From positions 1-60,496 of the forward strand of contig DAOUQC010000018.1 of NCBI GenBank assembly GCA_030625775.1: a stretch of 60,496 nt of DNA. The letters are read 5' to 3'. Each line of letters begins with the position of its first letter. Position 1 is the first letter of the stretch. Shown in pieces: positions 12,001 through 18,933 of the stretch. The position numbers and the translations under genes were made by a program. Source of the stretch: Verrucomicrobiota bacterium (lineage in GTDB: Bacteria > Verrucomicrobiota > Verrucomicrobiia > Verrucomicrobiales > DEV007). Under the pieces are notes generated by a model, which saw nothing but the letters and a program-made list of their open reading frames with translations, was not told where the DNA came from and ran no database searches.

Positions 12001-13567
12001 CGATATCCAGGTGAGGACTGATGGAACCGTTCCAGGTAGCATCATGATCAATGGCGGAGCCGGACTGGATACCTACGGGCAGATTGGTCACGGTGGAGTG
12101 CAGAACACTGGCAACAAGAGTGGTTCGATCCTGGTACAAGCAAGCGACGGTGACATAGTCCTGACTTCCGGTGCAGGTGAAAAAGCCTCCAGCCAGATCG
12201 GTCATGGAGGCACCAATGCCGGGGCTTCGACCATGCTGGGCAATGGAGGAGACTTGATCGAAGTGATCGCAGGCAACGATGTGTTATTAAGAGCATCGGA
12301 TGCAGGTCTGCGAGCCTATTCACAGATTGGCAACGGAGGATTTAATGCCGATGCACCGTTTTTGGCGGGAGATGTGAGGGTGCTGGCTGGCAACGAGATA
12401 GGCCTCAGTGCTGGAGCGGCTCGACAAGCCTTTGTTCAGATTGGGCTTGGTGGGGGTGCCAGTGACGGAGCTAAAACTGGAGTTATCATCGTGGATGCCG
12501 GTGATGGAGCAGCCGCAGGTAATGTGAACCTGGCCCGGGGAGCGGGTGATGATGCTTTTGCCAAGATCGGTCACGGAGACCAGGCCTTCACCAGTGGAGC
12601 CGTCGGCAGTGCGAGTGGCACTATTGATGGAGATATCCAGGTTACGGCGGGAGAAAGCCTGACATCAGTCGGTGGAATGATCGGCCACGTGGATGACAGC
12701 CTGGGTGGCCCGGCTGTGGTCAACAGTGGAAGCACCTATGTGGCAGTGAGCCGCAACGATTTTATTCCCGATACAATGGAGACTGGAGACGGGATGCTAA
12801 CTGCAGATGCGATGAGTGTGTTCTCGTCTGCTCCAGGAGGGGAACTGCGTTTTTACCTGCCACGTCGTGACAGCAATCAGGTAGCAGCAGGAGTCCTGCT
12901 CAACGGCACCTCGTATGTGGGAGGGTTGAGCGACCCGGCACTGCAGCGTTCGGATGAGTTTTCGGCGGCTTTTGGAGAGCACACCAACTTGAACACTGCC
13001 GCAACAAATGCAGCAAGCCTGGCTCTGACACTTGACCCTATTGATATGGCTAGTTATTCAACTTCAATGGGTAACTACAGTTTTTACTTTGATAACATCA
13101 ATGTGAATGTGCCGCCACCAGTGGTGCCTCCGGTGGAGCAGCCAGTGGTGCCACCAGTAGTGCCCCCGATCTTTGTGACGATTGACGGACAGCTCAATTT
13201 CAACCAGGGAGTGTTCGGCCCGGGATCGCCCTTTGTGCCGGTGGGCCCCTTTGTGATTGGTCTCACCGATGACTACTTCAATTCCGACACCCAGCGCAAT
13301 GATCTGGTGATGTTCGATACCGGAGACAAAAACGGTTGGACTGACGGCATCGGGCCGTGGACATCAAGTTTCGAGGTGGTGTTCCCAAGTGTTGAAGGTG
13401 GTGCCGGTTGGAGCAGTTATACGGTGTATGGTGATCCAAGCTTCACCGTGGGAACTTACGGCTTCGGCTTTGACGGGATCAACAATGCACCCGAGATGGA
13501 CGACGAATTACGTCGTATGCTCGAGAACCTGGAAGCTGAACTGGCCGAGTTGCGAGGCGGGGAGTGA
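2..13567 (+). CDS. Giant beta-strand repeat surface protein (5' partial)
   Basis: The frame is open from the first bases (D-D-A-D-Q precede the first possible start, a TTG at 17), so the gene almost certainly begins upstream. About 4,520 residues are visible. They consist of about 80 units of 35-60 residues, each with a [YFS]-A-Q-[IL]-G-H-G-G core and short beta-type stretches such as G-x-I-x-V-x-A. The composition is Gly, Ala, Asp, Asn and Thr rich with almost no Cys, as in secreted beta-solenoid adhesins of the filamentous-haemagglutinin type. Non-repeat interludes lie near residues 760-1050, 1230-1480, 3700-3960 and 4215-4516. A dockerin/EF-hand-like D-x-N-x-D-G-x-I-D loop is near residue 3515. 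The C-terminus has a Pro/Val-rich linker (about residues 4360-4380), then a roughly 130-residue domain ending in a charged helix. I see no LPXTG motif or obvious autotransporter barrel. A large adhesin or matrix protein is the best inference; the repeat does not match a family I can name. Confidence 0.85.
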   Translation, partial: DDADQLLPPAGTLAGNEGAINITTTNGGNVTLRGSQAATGVGGDHIDSYAQVGHGGHLTSGDHSGAITVDSAGSVLVQGGVNSDDGEDRNYAQIGHGGDSADGDMSGVITLMAAQDVGIRGGLGTSSYAQVGHGGKKAKGDKAGAVLVTAVAGSVDIVAGQAGSSYAQIGHGGHEADFTTGALAGDLVSVIAGTDVNVIGAQLNNVNAAAQSYAQIGHGGQWTFGNHLSNITVTAQGGSVTLNAGLSNQTSAQIGHGGLFNGNNGDLVYAKGGSHSGAITVTALNDVAVTGGQRERAYSQIGHGGFDHDGNQSGLITVVATTGDVNVNGGTVLDAYGQIGHGGGEAAGSKGGAISVTSSAGDIGIRAGSADDTYSQIGHGGTNASGRLQGNIAVTASAGAVTLDSASGGTRAYAQIGHGGDSSKGDKGGVGQMIAVTAADDVRLLSGGSIRAYAQIGHGGYDADADLVDPAGNVANITVIAGSDGSGSVRLLGGGAVATGTNRYAYTQIGNGGAVAGGDHGGSVSVTAADDVELHAGNARRDYSMIGHGGYNSDRFVVGHTGAIDVTATNGSLTMGSGSSAAAYNFTQIGHGGFWSDGNHGGNITVSSGDAISLTGGNGSFSFNQIGHGGYDPTGSMSGAVSVTAVNDISVSGGTASAVFAQIGHGGYLGDGNRTGDVTVASTAGDITVNGGSGANSYAQLGHGGAGSNGAMGGKIDVIASQDVLLTGVDTTDQYAMIGHGFPGMAGSASGDVWVRAGRDVTLMNSFIGHRTGTYSSGNTWVGVGQTLTADANSQFNSAANGVGGELRFYIDNASPTTGDAVNAATLLNGVAHGASLFPNAVGAYTFGNGPYASAAQLVNGNFAYYTPNWQGYFNYEVDGTDAGNIVAALGSGEVILSRELGQLTFGALPDVDGDNIQYINVNSAISFNSANALTFRATGNINFNAGVQNAGAGAINVAAGWDGTTDAFIAPPGTIPAPGTPPGLSDFSLILADVNAWGNNNGLVRIGDGLQAAGVGVGSLTGQSSVMGYGVSLTGSGGGFAKIGYTGAASGNIVVYAKDTVTLTGGSRYDNAHAQIGHGGYIVAGDKNGNITVDAGNGVFLMAGDPAGTGRFASAQIGHGGRGTAGGNDLAGDITVSGGTGAVSLIAGQVLGTQDFRSAQIGHGGAHDAAGDFSGNIRVTGSEVNLAGGARGSNYARIGHGGWTSGANTGTRSGYIFVSTPGEISIDPSSGVAQIGHHNEDAVGTIFNANVTIEGSSMDDIVGDAFSNVFDVSSATGNMLQADLAGGDVTLHATGTGGLWMNSSGNVLYSSGNDFNILSEYDVYITNDILNRGDGAVNIVAGWDPSVAPLASPTGIIANVDMDADIFAVAGAFGNNGGDVFVGIAADGLGTDTGAAADTNLAVASRVGETNVAGRDVNVWSTPLDTSRSGRKFAMIGYNRNYSGNSALLDVSGAIRVEANNDVNITANKFAVGAEGYPGWNDSPTNLTGNLGYGAFAKIGHGGRDSLRTSHLSGDITVEAGRDVLAQGGKTRENFVMIGHGGYDNKQDLNTATATIGAAAITVTAGRNVNFKGGIGNGAYAQIGNGGYNHVVNDFTASDILVTATGDIVFHGGSGGSASGSISYAQLGHGGYDSDLTNAAIAGGQGFAGNISVNAGGKLEFLGGDDSSNYAKLGNGGTYTNGQHSGNVTVTSGGDIDFIGGSGGQASAQIGHGGFRADGSHTGNINVTANGAGGLTFTAGSGSQAMAQIGHGGYEADGNHLGNIVVNSGTGGINFTASTLGYFAHAMIGHGGRDVGLSGPGDKTGDITVTSAGGGITFSAGGVNASNRYAHAQLGHGGYGNAVVGNYSGDIAVTANGGGAVAFTGGGSYGDYVMLGHGGFGAGTGIDGDMSGNINVTADAGISFTGGSNRYTFAILGHGGRDNDGVKGGASQVINVTSNTGSINFSAGTGTERSYAQLGHGGDESQGNAEAAITVSAAQGGIAFSAGNGTRSYVQIGHGGRNADGDFTGAVTVASQGDIAFSGGNGNSDAYAQIGHGGRLASGVQGGDISVVSSAGGILFSAGTATTSSAKIGHGGDEAGGNKSGGIKVDAQGGNIEFRAGGGDRAFAQLGHGSTNASGVITGDIDVDATGDVIFATGSGGAGNWKYAQLGHGGYNSDGNKTGAIEVNAGGALTFSSVGVTGTRGFTQLGHGGRSVGGSLSGIIAVQAGADVTFAAGGFEDAYSQLGHGGTSASGAKTGNITVVGGGDVVLTAGQAVAAYAQIGHGGKSASGAADGSIRIDSAKKVSLTGGSSSTDLDQVYAQIGHGGFDNNSNLGKAGDQIIVIAQEGIAVTGGTTTNGGAVGYYAQIGNGGYESDGVLTGDIFLNYDPLTGMVAGGGDLVLNGGSGAHGTYAQVGHGGRNLEGAKVGNILIGRVDNVTLIGGSNFNYAQIGHGGDDNSDALDGNGNATGSIEVNAVAGKVTLTAGSGNNSYAQIGHGGERNDADFSGAVIVNASAGVEATAGGATSYAQIGHGGVNADGDHSGAITVNAGAGNIVFTAGAGSNAYAQIGHGGTDTAGAISNALISVDTAGAIDLNAGSGGSAYAQIGHGGYNTMTMTVTSSNILINTAAGSGTGDITLDGGGVNSYAQIGHGGARSDGNANFGTKSGDITIDKVANIVLTGGTSTDSYTQIGHGGEGGLGTGTAAALSGELILNAAGDLLVNGGGGADAYSQIGHGGDMAQGDTSGKITVTVGGAVDLSAGGGGDAYAQLGHGGHANNANHGVVGDVTRVIANSLNFDGGTGSGAYAQLGNGGHQADGNFSGDVLVNVDGTTGLPIAGGGALTMDAGSNSNTYVQIGHGGANDNSGTNVKAGDVAVGQIASISMNGGGGVDSFAQIGHGGDENNGAATGSVVVVSAGLVKAAGGTGSDSYAQIGHGGHDANGNLGAAGNILVVIGNGIDLDGGTTGERAYSQIGFGGYNADGTLVAEVFVNFDPLLSNAPLGGGAITLDGGGASHTYAQIGHGGRINSGTKTGNLRIGVATDVSLDGGSGGSAYAQIGHGGDNAGGNATGDIRIDLSGNMNVSASTGAGDFAMAQIGHGGQTVSGTHTGRIDIVSSGAGGTLDILGGGGGTFNSARIGHGGTGTIAGVSNGDADDAIITTFGGDISVIGGTVNNAYAQIGMGGLANSGSHRADIAVTSTGGDVIVTGNAVAGAGVDDNYAQIGNGGAQQTSTSRGNITVSALSGSVVLTAGGGNAPAETSNYAQIGNGGHENRGNHGDASETILVDVQSVTLLGGTTGAGESYAQIGNGGYGAVGNHSAMVKVLASAGNITATAGTTAGSYVQIGNGGMLAAGSHSGVVSARASGAITFTGGATDAYAQFGHGGRQARGDHSGRLEMLTQSITFAGGSGDRAYAQFGHGGHDADLGGAATAGNTGNVSLAATSGNISFSGGAGVQTYAQLGHGGYDTTGSNSGNIVARSGGDLLITPGTGDGAYSQLGHGGTNAAGDAGHAGAITLSAGTFDLDLQFNGAVANRDFTDVFDVNMDGVIDAADVVNITDSTVIGVRVGVVNPGDAAGIGSYVQVGHGGLGATGNHGGVDPVANGILLESTGGLLLHGGDNTSTSAQIGHGGQNATGAQSGRIKIGVENGIIVQGGTGAQSFAQIGLGGMDNDGDKNGMIVVFSRLGDINVTGGTVADAYGQIGHGGLNSDGDFLHEDLGLFVQSGWNTTPVAGPPAADLTVTSNTGYGMIGSGDAGPSGTGDRIGLIFTSSTGNTTDNGQIGHLTAGGAIQSSGSVNLTLGDYTIGTTGFYKESGAQVAARVITADYMVGAAGSVFVNQDVTFASGNDLTLAASDNIFVNASIQNNQAAGGGSVNLIAGWDGMTGIGVDPFIYANIPPAGFTFDPALVEADPASYGIGDGVTQGLIRFGDGAQTSALAVGSRSGQTRVLGHTLDMNAGAGNGDFVQIGFRTSAGNAGATGAITVEMKGGITMDGGAMSGASAQIGHGSAYLADGDLSGDIQVRTDGTVPGSIMINGGAGLDTYGQIGHGGVQNTGNKSGSILVQASDGDIVLTSGAGEKASSQIGHGGTNAGASTMLGNGGDLIEVIAGNDVLLRASDAGLRAYSQIGNGGFNADAPFLAGDVRVLAGNEIGLSAGAARQAFVQIGLGGGASDGAKTGVIIVDAGDGAAAGNVNLARGAGDDAFAKIGHGDQAFTSGAVGSASGTIDGDIQVTAGESLTSVGGMIGHVDDSLGGPAVVNSGSTYVAVSRNDFIPDTMETGDGMLTADAMSVFSSAPGGELRFYLPRRDSNQVAAGVLLNGTSYVGGLSDPALQRSDEFSAAFGEHTNLNTAATNAASLALTLDPIDMASYSTSMGNYSFYFDNINVNVPPPVVPPVEQPVVPPVVPPIFVTIDGQLNFNQGVFGPGSPFVPVGPFVIGLTDDYFNSDTQRNDLVMFDTGDKNGWTDGIGPWTSSFEVVFPSVEGGAGWSSYTVYGDPSFTVGTYGFGFDGINNAPEMDDELRRMLENLEAELAELRGGE
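146..12580 (+). repeat. Array of about 80 Y-A-Q-I-G-H-G-G coding repeats
   Basis: By hand count, 82 sites match [YFSHM]-[AVSTG]-[QKMR]-[ILVF]-G-[HNLFM]-G within the giant protein. The motif recurs every 35-60 residues. The DNA behind it is also repetitive, with many near-copies of gcccagattggtcatggtgg. Variants cluster: IGNGG occurs in four consecutive units near 9610-10000, and QLGHGG in runs near 5500-5900 and 6320-6690. This points to local duplication or gene conversion. The array is interrupted between about 2290-3210 and 3700-4490, and becomes sparse after 11090. Confidence 0.9.
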
Positions 13568-13703
13568 ACTTGGATGGCTGGCTATCTCTGCAAATCCGTG
13601 CTACCTGGAAGTGTTACGTCTCGATTTGTCATTGAAATATTTTTGGAGGATTCTCGCGCTTTCATTTAGTGAATTGAGGGTATATGCTTACTCATCTAGA
13701 AAG

Positions 13704-16700
13704 ATGAAAGTATTGAAATATTTCTTATCAGCTTCGGTTGTGTGTTGCTTGTCTGCACTCACTCTTTCCGCCGAGGAAAACTTGTTGAAAACCTTTCCTT
13801 TAAAGGATGCTCCCGCAGAATTTGAGGGGACAAGATTTGATCTGCTATCACCGGAGAAATCGGGGGTTTCCCATGTTAATTTGATTGATACCAAACATCC
13901 GATGAAGCGGGTTTATCATTCGAGTTCTGCCTGCGGAGGAGTTGCCATCGGTGATATTGATCTGGATGGAAAGGTTGACTTTTTTGCATCCAATGGTCCC
14001 CGGTCCAACTCTTTGTATCTGCAGACGGGGGAGATGGTATTTCAAAATGCGGCTGAAGCGCAGGCGGTGACGGGAGGAGATGGTGCCTGGGGAGTGGGTG
14101 TGTCGCTGATCGATATCGACAACGATGGGGATTTGGATATATACGTGGTGAACTATGATCATCCGAATCAACTGTTTGTAAATCAGTTGATTAATAAGGA
14201 TGGCAAGAGGTCGAAGGCGGGTTTGAGTTTTATTGAACAAGCCAAGGAGTTTGGTTTGGATGCGGTGGATGGGAGTATCGAGGGGGCTTTTTGCGATTTT
14301 GATCGTGATGGGGATCTGGATATGTATCTACTGACGCATCAGGTGTATCGCGATGGGGGGCGTCCGAAAGATCCGGTGCCTTTGATGAAGGCGAAGGATG
14401 GCCGTCCCGAGGTGATTGAAAAATGGCAGCGTTGGTTTCGTGTGGATCATCAGGAGCACGGGCCAAAAGGTGAGGTGATGTATACCGAAAGAGGGCGTCC
14501 TGATCGCTTGTATCGCAATGATAATGGGAAATTTGTCGAGATCACTGAGGCTGCAGGGATCGCCACTGGACCGCGTTGGGGAAACTCGGTGACCTGGTGG
14601 GATTATAATCACGATGGCTGGCCGGATATATATGTGGGCAACGATTTTTCAGATCCCGATTATTTGTATCGAAATAATGGAGACGGTACTTTTACCGAGA
14701 GTGCACGTCCGGCGCTGCGGCATACTACCTGGTTCAGCATGGGGGCTGCACAGACGGATTTGAATAATGACGGGCTGATCGATTTTCTGGTGGCTGACAT
14801 GATGCCGTCGACGCATTTCATGCAGAAGGCATCCATGGCTTCGATGGGTTCACGCTTGAAGAGATTGCTGGTGGTCCCAGGGGCCCGGCAACTGATGCGA
14901 AATGCGCTGCATTTGAATACCGGAACCGATTATATGATGGAAGCGGGTTACCTGTCCGGGGTAGCGCAGACAGAGTGGACCTGGGCGATACGGAGTGCGG
15001 ATTTTGATAACGATGGTAATACAGACTTGTTTTTTACCAATGGCATTCCCCGGCAGTTCAATCATTCCGATGTGGCTCCGAGTTTCAATCACGCGATGTT
15101 GGTGGGGAAAAACAAATGGGATTATTACGAAAAAACATCGGAGCGCCGTGAGCAGAACATGGCGTATCAGAATCAGGGGGGGCTGAAATTTGAGAATGTA
15201 AGCAAAAAGTGGGGCTTGGATCATGTGAGTATGAGTTACGGCGCATCGATAGGCGATTTGAATGGGGATGGTTGGCAGGATATGATTGTGGCGAATCTGG
15301 AAGATCCTCTTTCAGTGTATGTCAATCGTGGGGGGATAGGCCATCGGGTGGTGGTGGAACTACAGGGGAGTGAGAGCAATCGGCAGGGGATCGGAAGCCT
15401 GGTGACTATAGAAATGGCAGATGGGGGAAAGCAGGTGCGCCAGCTGTTGCCGACTGGCGGATTTATGGATGGTGATGAAGCACGGGTTCATTTTGGTCTG
15501 GGCGCAGAGAAAAAAATAGCCCGATTGAAAATCGAATGGCCGAGCGGAAGGGTTCAGGAGTTCAAAGGCCTGGCCGCCAACCAACGCTATGTGATCACCG
15601 AGCCCAGCACGGGGGAAGTAGAAAAAAAACCTGCAGTTGAGAAGATTGGTTTGAAATCACCGATGTTTGTTGAATCCAGTGCCTTGAAGGGTTTCGGAGT
15701 CGAGGAAAAAGAATTTGATGACTACGAACGTCAGTCGCTCTTACCCTTGGGTTTGTCGCAGTTGGGACCTGGCCAGGCATGGGCCGACGTGGATGGCGAT
15801 GGCGATGATGATTTTTATCTGGGAGGTTCGAGTGGCCAGGCGGGGCGATTGTTTATCAATCAAACGGAGTCTGGATCCAATCAGGCATTACTGGTGCCAA
15901 GACCGGTGGTAGTTTTTGGCGAAGACGCGGCTTATGAGGACATGGGGATGCTGTTTTTTGATGCGGACAGTGATGGGGATTTGGATCTTTATGTGGTGAG
16001 CGGCAGTATTGAATGTGAGCCTGGAGATAAGATTCTTCAGGACCGTCTGTATCTGAATGACGGAAAGGGAGATTTTTTCAGAGCACCGGTGGGGGCAGTT
16101 CCAGAGGCACGTGAAAGTGGAAGTGTTGTAGTGGGGGCTGATTTTGACAGGGATGGGGATGTGGATCTTTTTGTCGGGAGTCGTTCGGTTCCCGGCAAGT
16201 ATCCGGTGATTCCGACCAGCGTTTTGTTGAAAAATGAAGGGGGGAAGTTTGTAGATTCAACGGCTGGAGTTTCTCCAGGGCTTGAAAAAACAGGCTTGGT
16301 GACGGGAGCCCTGTGGTCGGATGTAGATTCTGACGGTTGGATTGATCTGGTAGTGACACATGATTGGGGTTTGGTGAAAATTTATCGGAATCGGCAGGGT
16401 ATTTTAAAAGATGAGACAGTTCAGAGCGGCATCGGCAAGGAGTTTGGGTGGTGGAATGGAATTGCCGCCAGAGACATTGATAACGATGGTGATGTGGATT
16501 TTGTGGTGACTAATTACGGTTTGAATACCCAATACAAGGCTTCGCTGACCTCTCCTGAACTGATTTTTTATGGTGATTTTGATAAGACCGGAAAAGCGCA
16601 TATCCTCGAGGCTAACTTTGAGGGGGAGGTTTGTTTTCCTCGTCGGGGATTCAGTTGCACCAGTCTTGCGATGCCAATGATTGGCGATAAAATGCAGACT

Positions 16701-17453
16701 TATACTAAGTTTGCCAGTGCTTCCCTGTCGCAGATTATCCCCATTGATCGTTTGTCTGACGGGTTAAGGCATCGCATCAATACTCTCGAATCGAGTGTAT
16801 TGATGAATGATGGAGAGGGCCATTTTCAAGTCGTGAAACTCCCTCATTTGGCACAAGCCTCACCGGGTTTTGGAGTGGTGCTCAGTGATGTGGATCTGGA
16901 TGGCAAGGTGGATTGTTATATGGTACAGAATTTTTTCAATCCCCAGGTTGAGACAGGGCCTTTCGACAGTGGCTTGAGTCTGTTGCTGCGCGGAACAGGA
17001 GATCCTGAAAAACCGTTTGAAGCGGTGTGGCCTGCGAAGAGTGGCTTGCTGGTTCCCGGGGATGCCAAGAGCTTAGCCGTGGTTGATTTGAATAGGGATG
17101 GTCGAGAAGATTTTATTGTTGGAGTGAACAATGCGGATCCCCAGGTGTTTATTAATGCAGTTCCTTTGAAGGCAGTTCATCCGCTGCGGATCCAGTTGAT
17201 TGGAGCCAAGGGGAATCCGCAAGCTCTTGGCGCACGGGTTACGGTGAAAGCTCCGGGTGCAAAATCGCAAACAGCTGAAATTTATGGAGGGGGCAGTTAT
17301 TTGACTCAATCGAGCGACGATTTAATTTTTGCTGTGCCAGAAGTGGAGGGGCAAAAGGGGGAGATTTTACTCGAAATCCGTTGGCCGGACGGTGGTATCA
17401 CTTCGACAAAGTGTGATGCGGCGACACAGTCGCTGTCGATCAAGAGGAAGTGA
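13704..17453 (+). CDS. Secreted FG-GAP/VCBS repeat protein with ASPIC-UnbV domains
   Basis: The frame stays open upstream into the giant gene, but the ATG at 13704 gives a clean signal peptide (M-K-V-L-K-Y-F-L then a hydrophobic stretch to L-S-A-E-E) and about 1,249 residues. At least 14 calcium-binding FG-GAP loops of the form D-x-D-x-D-G-x-x-D are visible, for example DIDNDGDLDIYV, DFDRDGDLDMYL and DVDGDGDDDFYL, as expected of one or two beta-propellers. An ASPIC/UnbV domain follows the first propeller at about residues 548-632, and a second related domain forms the C-terminus (P-L-R-I-Q-L to the end). This is the CRTAC1-like architecture common in Verrucomicrobia, Planctomycetes and Bacteroidetes. 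Its role is unproven; extracellular binding or adhesion is likely. It starts 136 bp after the giant gene and converges on the cyclo-ligase gene with only 18 bp between stops. Confidence 0.88.
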   Translation: MKVLKYFLSASVVCCLSALTLSAEENLLKTFPLKDAPAEFEGTRFDLLSPEKSGVSHVNLIDTKHPMKRVYHSSSACGGVAIGDIDLDGKVDFFASNGPRSNSLYLQTGEMVFQNAAEAQAVTGGDGAWGVGVSLIDIDNDGDLDIYVVNYDHPNQLFVNQLINKDGKRSKAGLSFIEQAKEFGLDAVDGSIEGAFCDFDRDGDLDMYLLTHQVYRDGGRPKDPVPLMKAKDGRPEVIEKWQRWFRVDHQEHGPKGEVMYTERGRPDRLYRNDNGKFVEITEAAGIATGPRWGNSVTWWDYNHDGWPDIYVGNDFSDPDYLYRNNGDGTFTESARPALRHTTWFSMGAAQTDLNNDGLIDFLVADMMPSTHFMQKASMASMGSRLKRLLVVPGARQLMRNALHLNTGTDYMMEAGYLSGVAQTEWTWAIRSADFDNDGNTDLFFTNGIPRQFNHSDVAPSFNHAMLVGKNKWDYYEKTSERREQNMAYQNQGGLKFENVSKKWGLDHVSMSYGASIGDLNGDGWQDMIVANLEDPLSVYVNRGGIGHRVVVELQGSESNRQGIGSLVTIEMADGGKQVRQLLPTGGFMDGDEARVHFGLGAEKKIARLKIEWPSGRVQEFKGLAANQRYVITEPSTGEVEKKPAVEKIGLKSPMFVESSALKGFGVEEKEFDDYERQSLLPLGLSQLGPGQAWADVDGDGDDDFYLGGSSGQAGRLFINQTESGSNQALLVPRPVVVFGEDAAYEDMGMLFFDADSDGDLDLYVVSGSIECEPGDKILQDRLYLNDGKGDFFRAPVGAVPEARESGSVVVGADFDRDGDVDLFVGSRSVPGKYPVIPTSVLLKNEGGKFVDSTAGVSPGLEKTGLVTGALWSDVDSDGWIDLVVTHDWGLVKIYRNRQGILKDETVQSGIGKEFGWWNGIAARDIDNDGDVDFVVTNYGLNTQYKASLTSPELIFYGDFDKTGKAHILEANFEGEVCFPRRGFSCTSLAMPMIGDKMQTYTKFASASLSQIIPIDRLSDGLRHRINTLESSVLMNDGEGHFQVVKLPHLAQASPGFGVVLSDVDLDGKVDCYMVQNFFNPQVETGPFDSGLSLLLRGTGDPEKPFEAVWPAKSGLLVPGDAKSLAVVDLNRDGREDFIVGVNNADPQVFINAVPLKAVHPLRIQLIGAKGNPQALGARVTVKAPGAKSQTAEIYGGGSYLTQSSDDLIFAVPEVEGQKGEILLEIRWPDGGITSTKCDAATQSLSIKRK

Positions 17454-17471
17454 ATTTCATGGAGGTAGGAG

Positions 17472-18068
17472 TCAGGATTCAGTAGTTAGAATGCCAGATT
17501 CGGTGACGATGGCATCGACTCTCTGGTCATGGCTTTCCTCGGGGACAGATGTCAATTGGCAGTCAAAGCAGATGCCAATGGTGATCACTGAATGATTGGG
17601 CCTGGCTCTCAGATCTTTGATGAGGCGATCATAAAAGCCTTTCCCTTTTCCCAGACGCGCTCCGGTGACCGGGTCGAAGGCCAGTCCGGGAAGTAGAATT
17701 ATTCTCAAATCCTGTCGGGGGAAGAGGGGGCAATCTGTTGGGGAGGGCTCTTGTATCCTGGCGTAAGCAGGGATCAATTCTACTTGGTTTTGGACTTGTC
17801 GGATTTCGAGTTGTGAACCGATTACACGGGGAAAACAAAACGATTGAAGCTTCACTCGTTTTTCAAACAGGGGGAATAAATCAGGTTCGCCCGGGAGTGA
17901 CGCAAAGGTGAGTACAGGGTCGGCCGTTTTGAAATAATCCGAATGTTCCAGATGATGGCAGAGCTGACGGGATTTTGTTTTTTGCTCTTCAATGGAGAGG
18001 ACGTGGAGTTGCTTGCGAATCCGTGATCTCAAAGAAGATTTTTCGTCAGCTTTCATTGCTCGATTCAT
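17472..18068 (-). CDS. 5-formyltetrahydrofolate cyclo-ligase
   Basis: This 198-residue protein matches the 5-FCL/MTHFS family (E. coli YgfA), which uses ATP to convert 5-formyl-THF to 5,10-methenyl-THF. The family signature G-A-R-L-G-K-G-K-G-F-Y-D-R is at residues 136-148, preceded by L-L-P-G-L-A-F-D. An N-terminal basic helix (K-S-S-L-R-S-R-I-R-K) matches the family's usual start, and the length is typical. Its start codon overlaps the stop of the M48 peptidase gene (ATGA, 18065-18068), so translation is probably coupled. It is cytoplasmic and likely a housekeeping folate enzyme. Confidence 0.9.
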   Translation of the reverse strand: MNRAMKADEKSSLRSRIRKQLHVLSIEEQKTKSRQLCHHLEHSDYFKTADPVLTFASLPGEPDLFPLFEKRVKLQSFCFPRVIGSQLEIRQVQNQVELIPAYARIQEPSPTDCPLFPRQDLRIILLPGLAFDPVTGARLGKGKGFYDRLIKDLRARPNHSVITIGICFDCQLTSVPEESHDQRVDAIVTESGILTTES

Positions 18069-18892
18069 GGCCTTTGGTATTCAGCCAATGCCCGGGGGAG
18101 GAACCGTTCCAAAGCATTGATGCGGGTGCTGTCGAGAGGGTGGGTGCTCAGGAATTCCGGCTTGCGTCCACTGCCTTTACTGAGTTTAAAATTGGCAAAG
18201 CGTATCCATAGGTTGACGGCTTCCCGTGGGTCATACCCGGTGCGGGCCATGTAGAGTGCCCCGAGACGATCGGCTTCCAGTTCCTGTCCCCGGGAAAAGC
18301 GTAAGGAATTTAAAGTGCCTACTCCTCCGAGGGCACCTGCAGTGGCTGCACGTTGGCCGGTGGACATATCGGTGTTGCTGGCGATGATGCCGTAAGCAGC
18401 TGCGCCGGCGATTGCGGTGGCGATGTTTCCAGTCATTCTTTCTCCTGCATGGCTGGCGACAACATGGGCCACTTCATGACCGATTACGGTGGCCAGGCCG
18501 GCATCGGTTTTGGTGATCTGAAAAAGCCCACTGTTGACCCCGACTTTACCTCCGGGAAAAGCAAAGGCATTGGGTTCAGGGTCATCAAAAACAATGAATT
18601 CCCATTGAGCATTGGGAACCGGCATTACGTGGCTGAGTCGTTTTCCGACTCTTCTGACTTGCTCCTTGTAGGCTGAATGGCTGGACAGCTTTTTGGATTG
18701 TTTTAGTTTGTTGAACTCATCAAAGCCCATTTGTGCAAGTCGGGCCTGTTTTTCAGGGGAGCTGTAAAAGTTGAACTGTTGGCGTCCGCTGTCTGGAACG
18801 ACCGTGCAGGAAAACAAGGACAGTATCGACAGCACAGCAAACAAATACCTGGCGCAGGAAAGGAAACGCTTACGAGTAGCCGGTTGATCCAT
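18065..18892 (-). CDS. M48-family zinc metallopeptidase, lipoprotein
   Basis: The 275-residue protein has a lipoprotein-like signal sequence with a lipobox-type L-F-S-C at Cys29. It carries the M48 catalytic motif H-E-V-A-H at residues 139-143 and the third zinc ligand region E-L-E-A-D at 204-208. This is the architecture of small periplasmic peptidases such as LoiP/YcaL and BepA, which degrade misfolded envelope proteins, but it lacks the TPR tail of BepA. A Gly/Ala-rich stretch (G-N-I-A-T-A-I-A-G-A-A-A) between the motifs is typical of the subgroup. It is followed by the overlapping cyclo-ligase gene. A role in envelope quality control is inferred from the family. Confidence 0.9.
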   Translation of the reverse strand: MDQPATRKRFLSCARYLFAVLSILSLFSCTVVPDSGRQQFNFYSSPEKQARLAQMGFDEFNKLKQSKKLSSHSAYKEQVRRVGKRLSHVMPVPNAQWEFIVFDDPEPNAFAFPGGKVGVNSGLFQITKTDAGLATVIGHEVAHVVASHAGERMTGNIATAIAGAAAYGIIASNTDMSTGQRAATAGALGGVGTLNSLRFSRGQELEADRLGALYMARTGYDPREAVNLWIRFANFKLSKGSGRKPEFLSTHPLDSTRINALERFLPRALAEYQRP

Positions 18893-18933
18893 TGGGACAA
18901 GATAATCGAAGTGAATATCAAAGTGCGGACTTA

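Noticed and set aside
146-12580. CRISPR-like repeat array
   Set aside because: Repeats are within one open protein frame, degenerate, at irregular 105-180 bp spacing and encode a conserved peptide motif; spacers are also related to each other.
494-12982. Numerous long antisense reading frames inside the giant repeat gene, some over 300 residues
   Set aside because: They mirror the repetitive, G-rich coding strand; their predicted proteins are Cys/His/Ser/Arg-rich and have no starts, family motifs or ribosome binding sites. The sense strand has one continuous frame.
13389-13703. Upstream extension of the FG-GAP protein to 13389
   Set aside because: The extension overlaps the giant gene in another frame, lacks similarity and would bury the signal peptide; ATG 13704 is far better.
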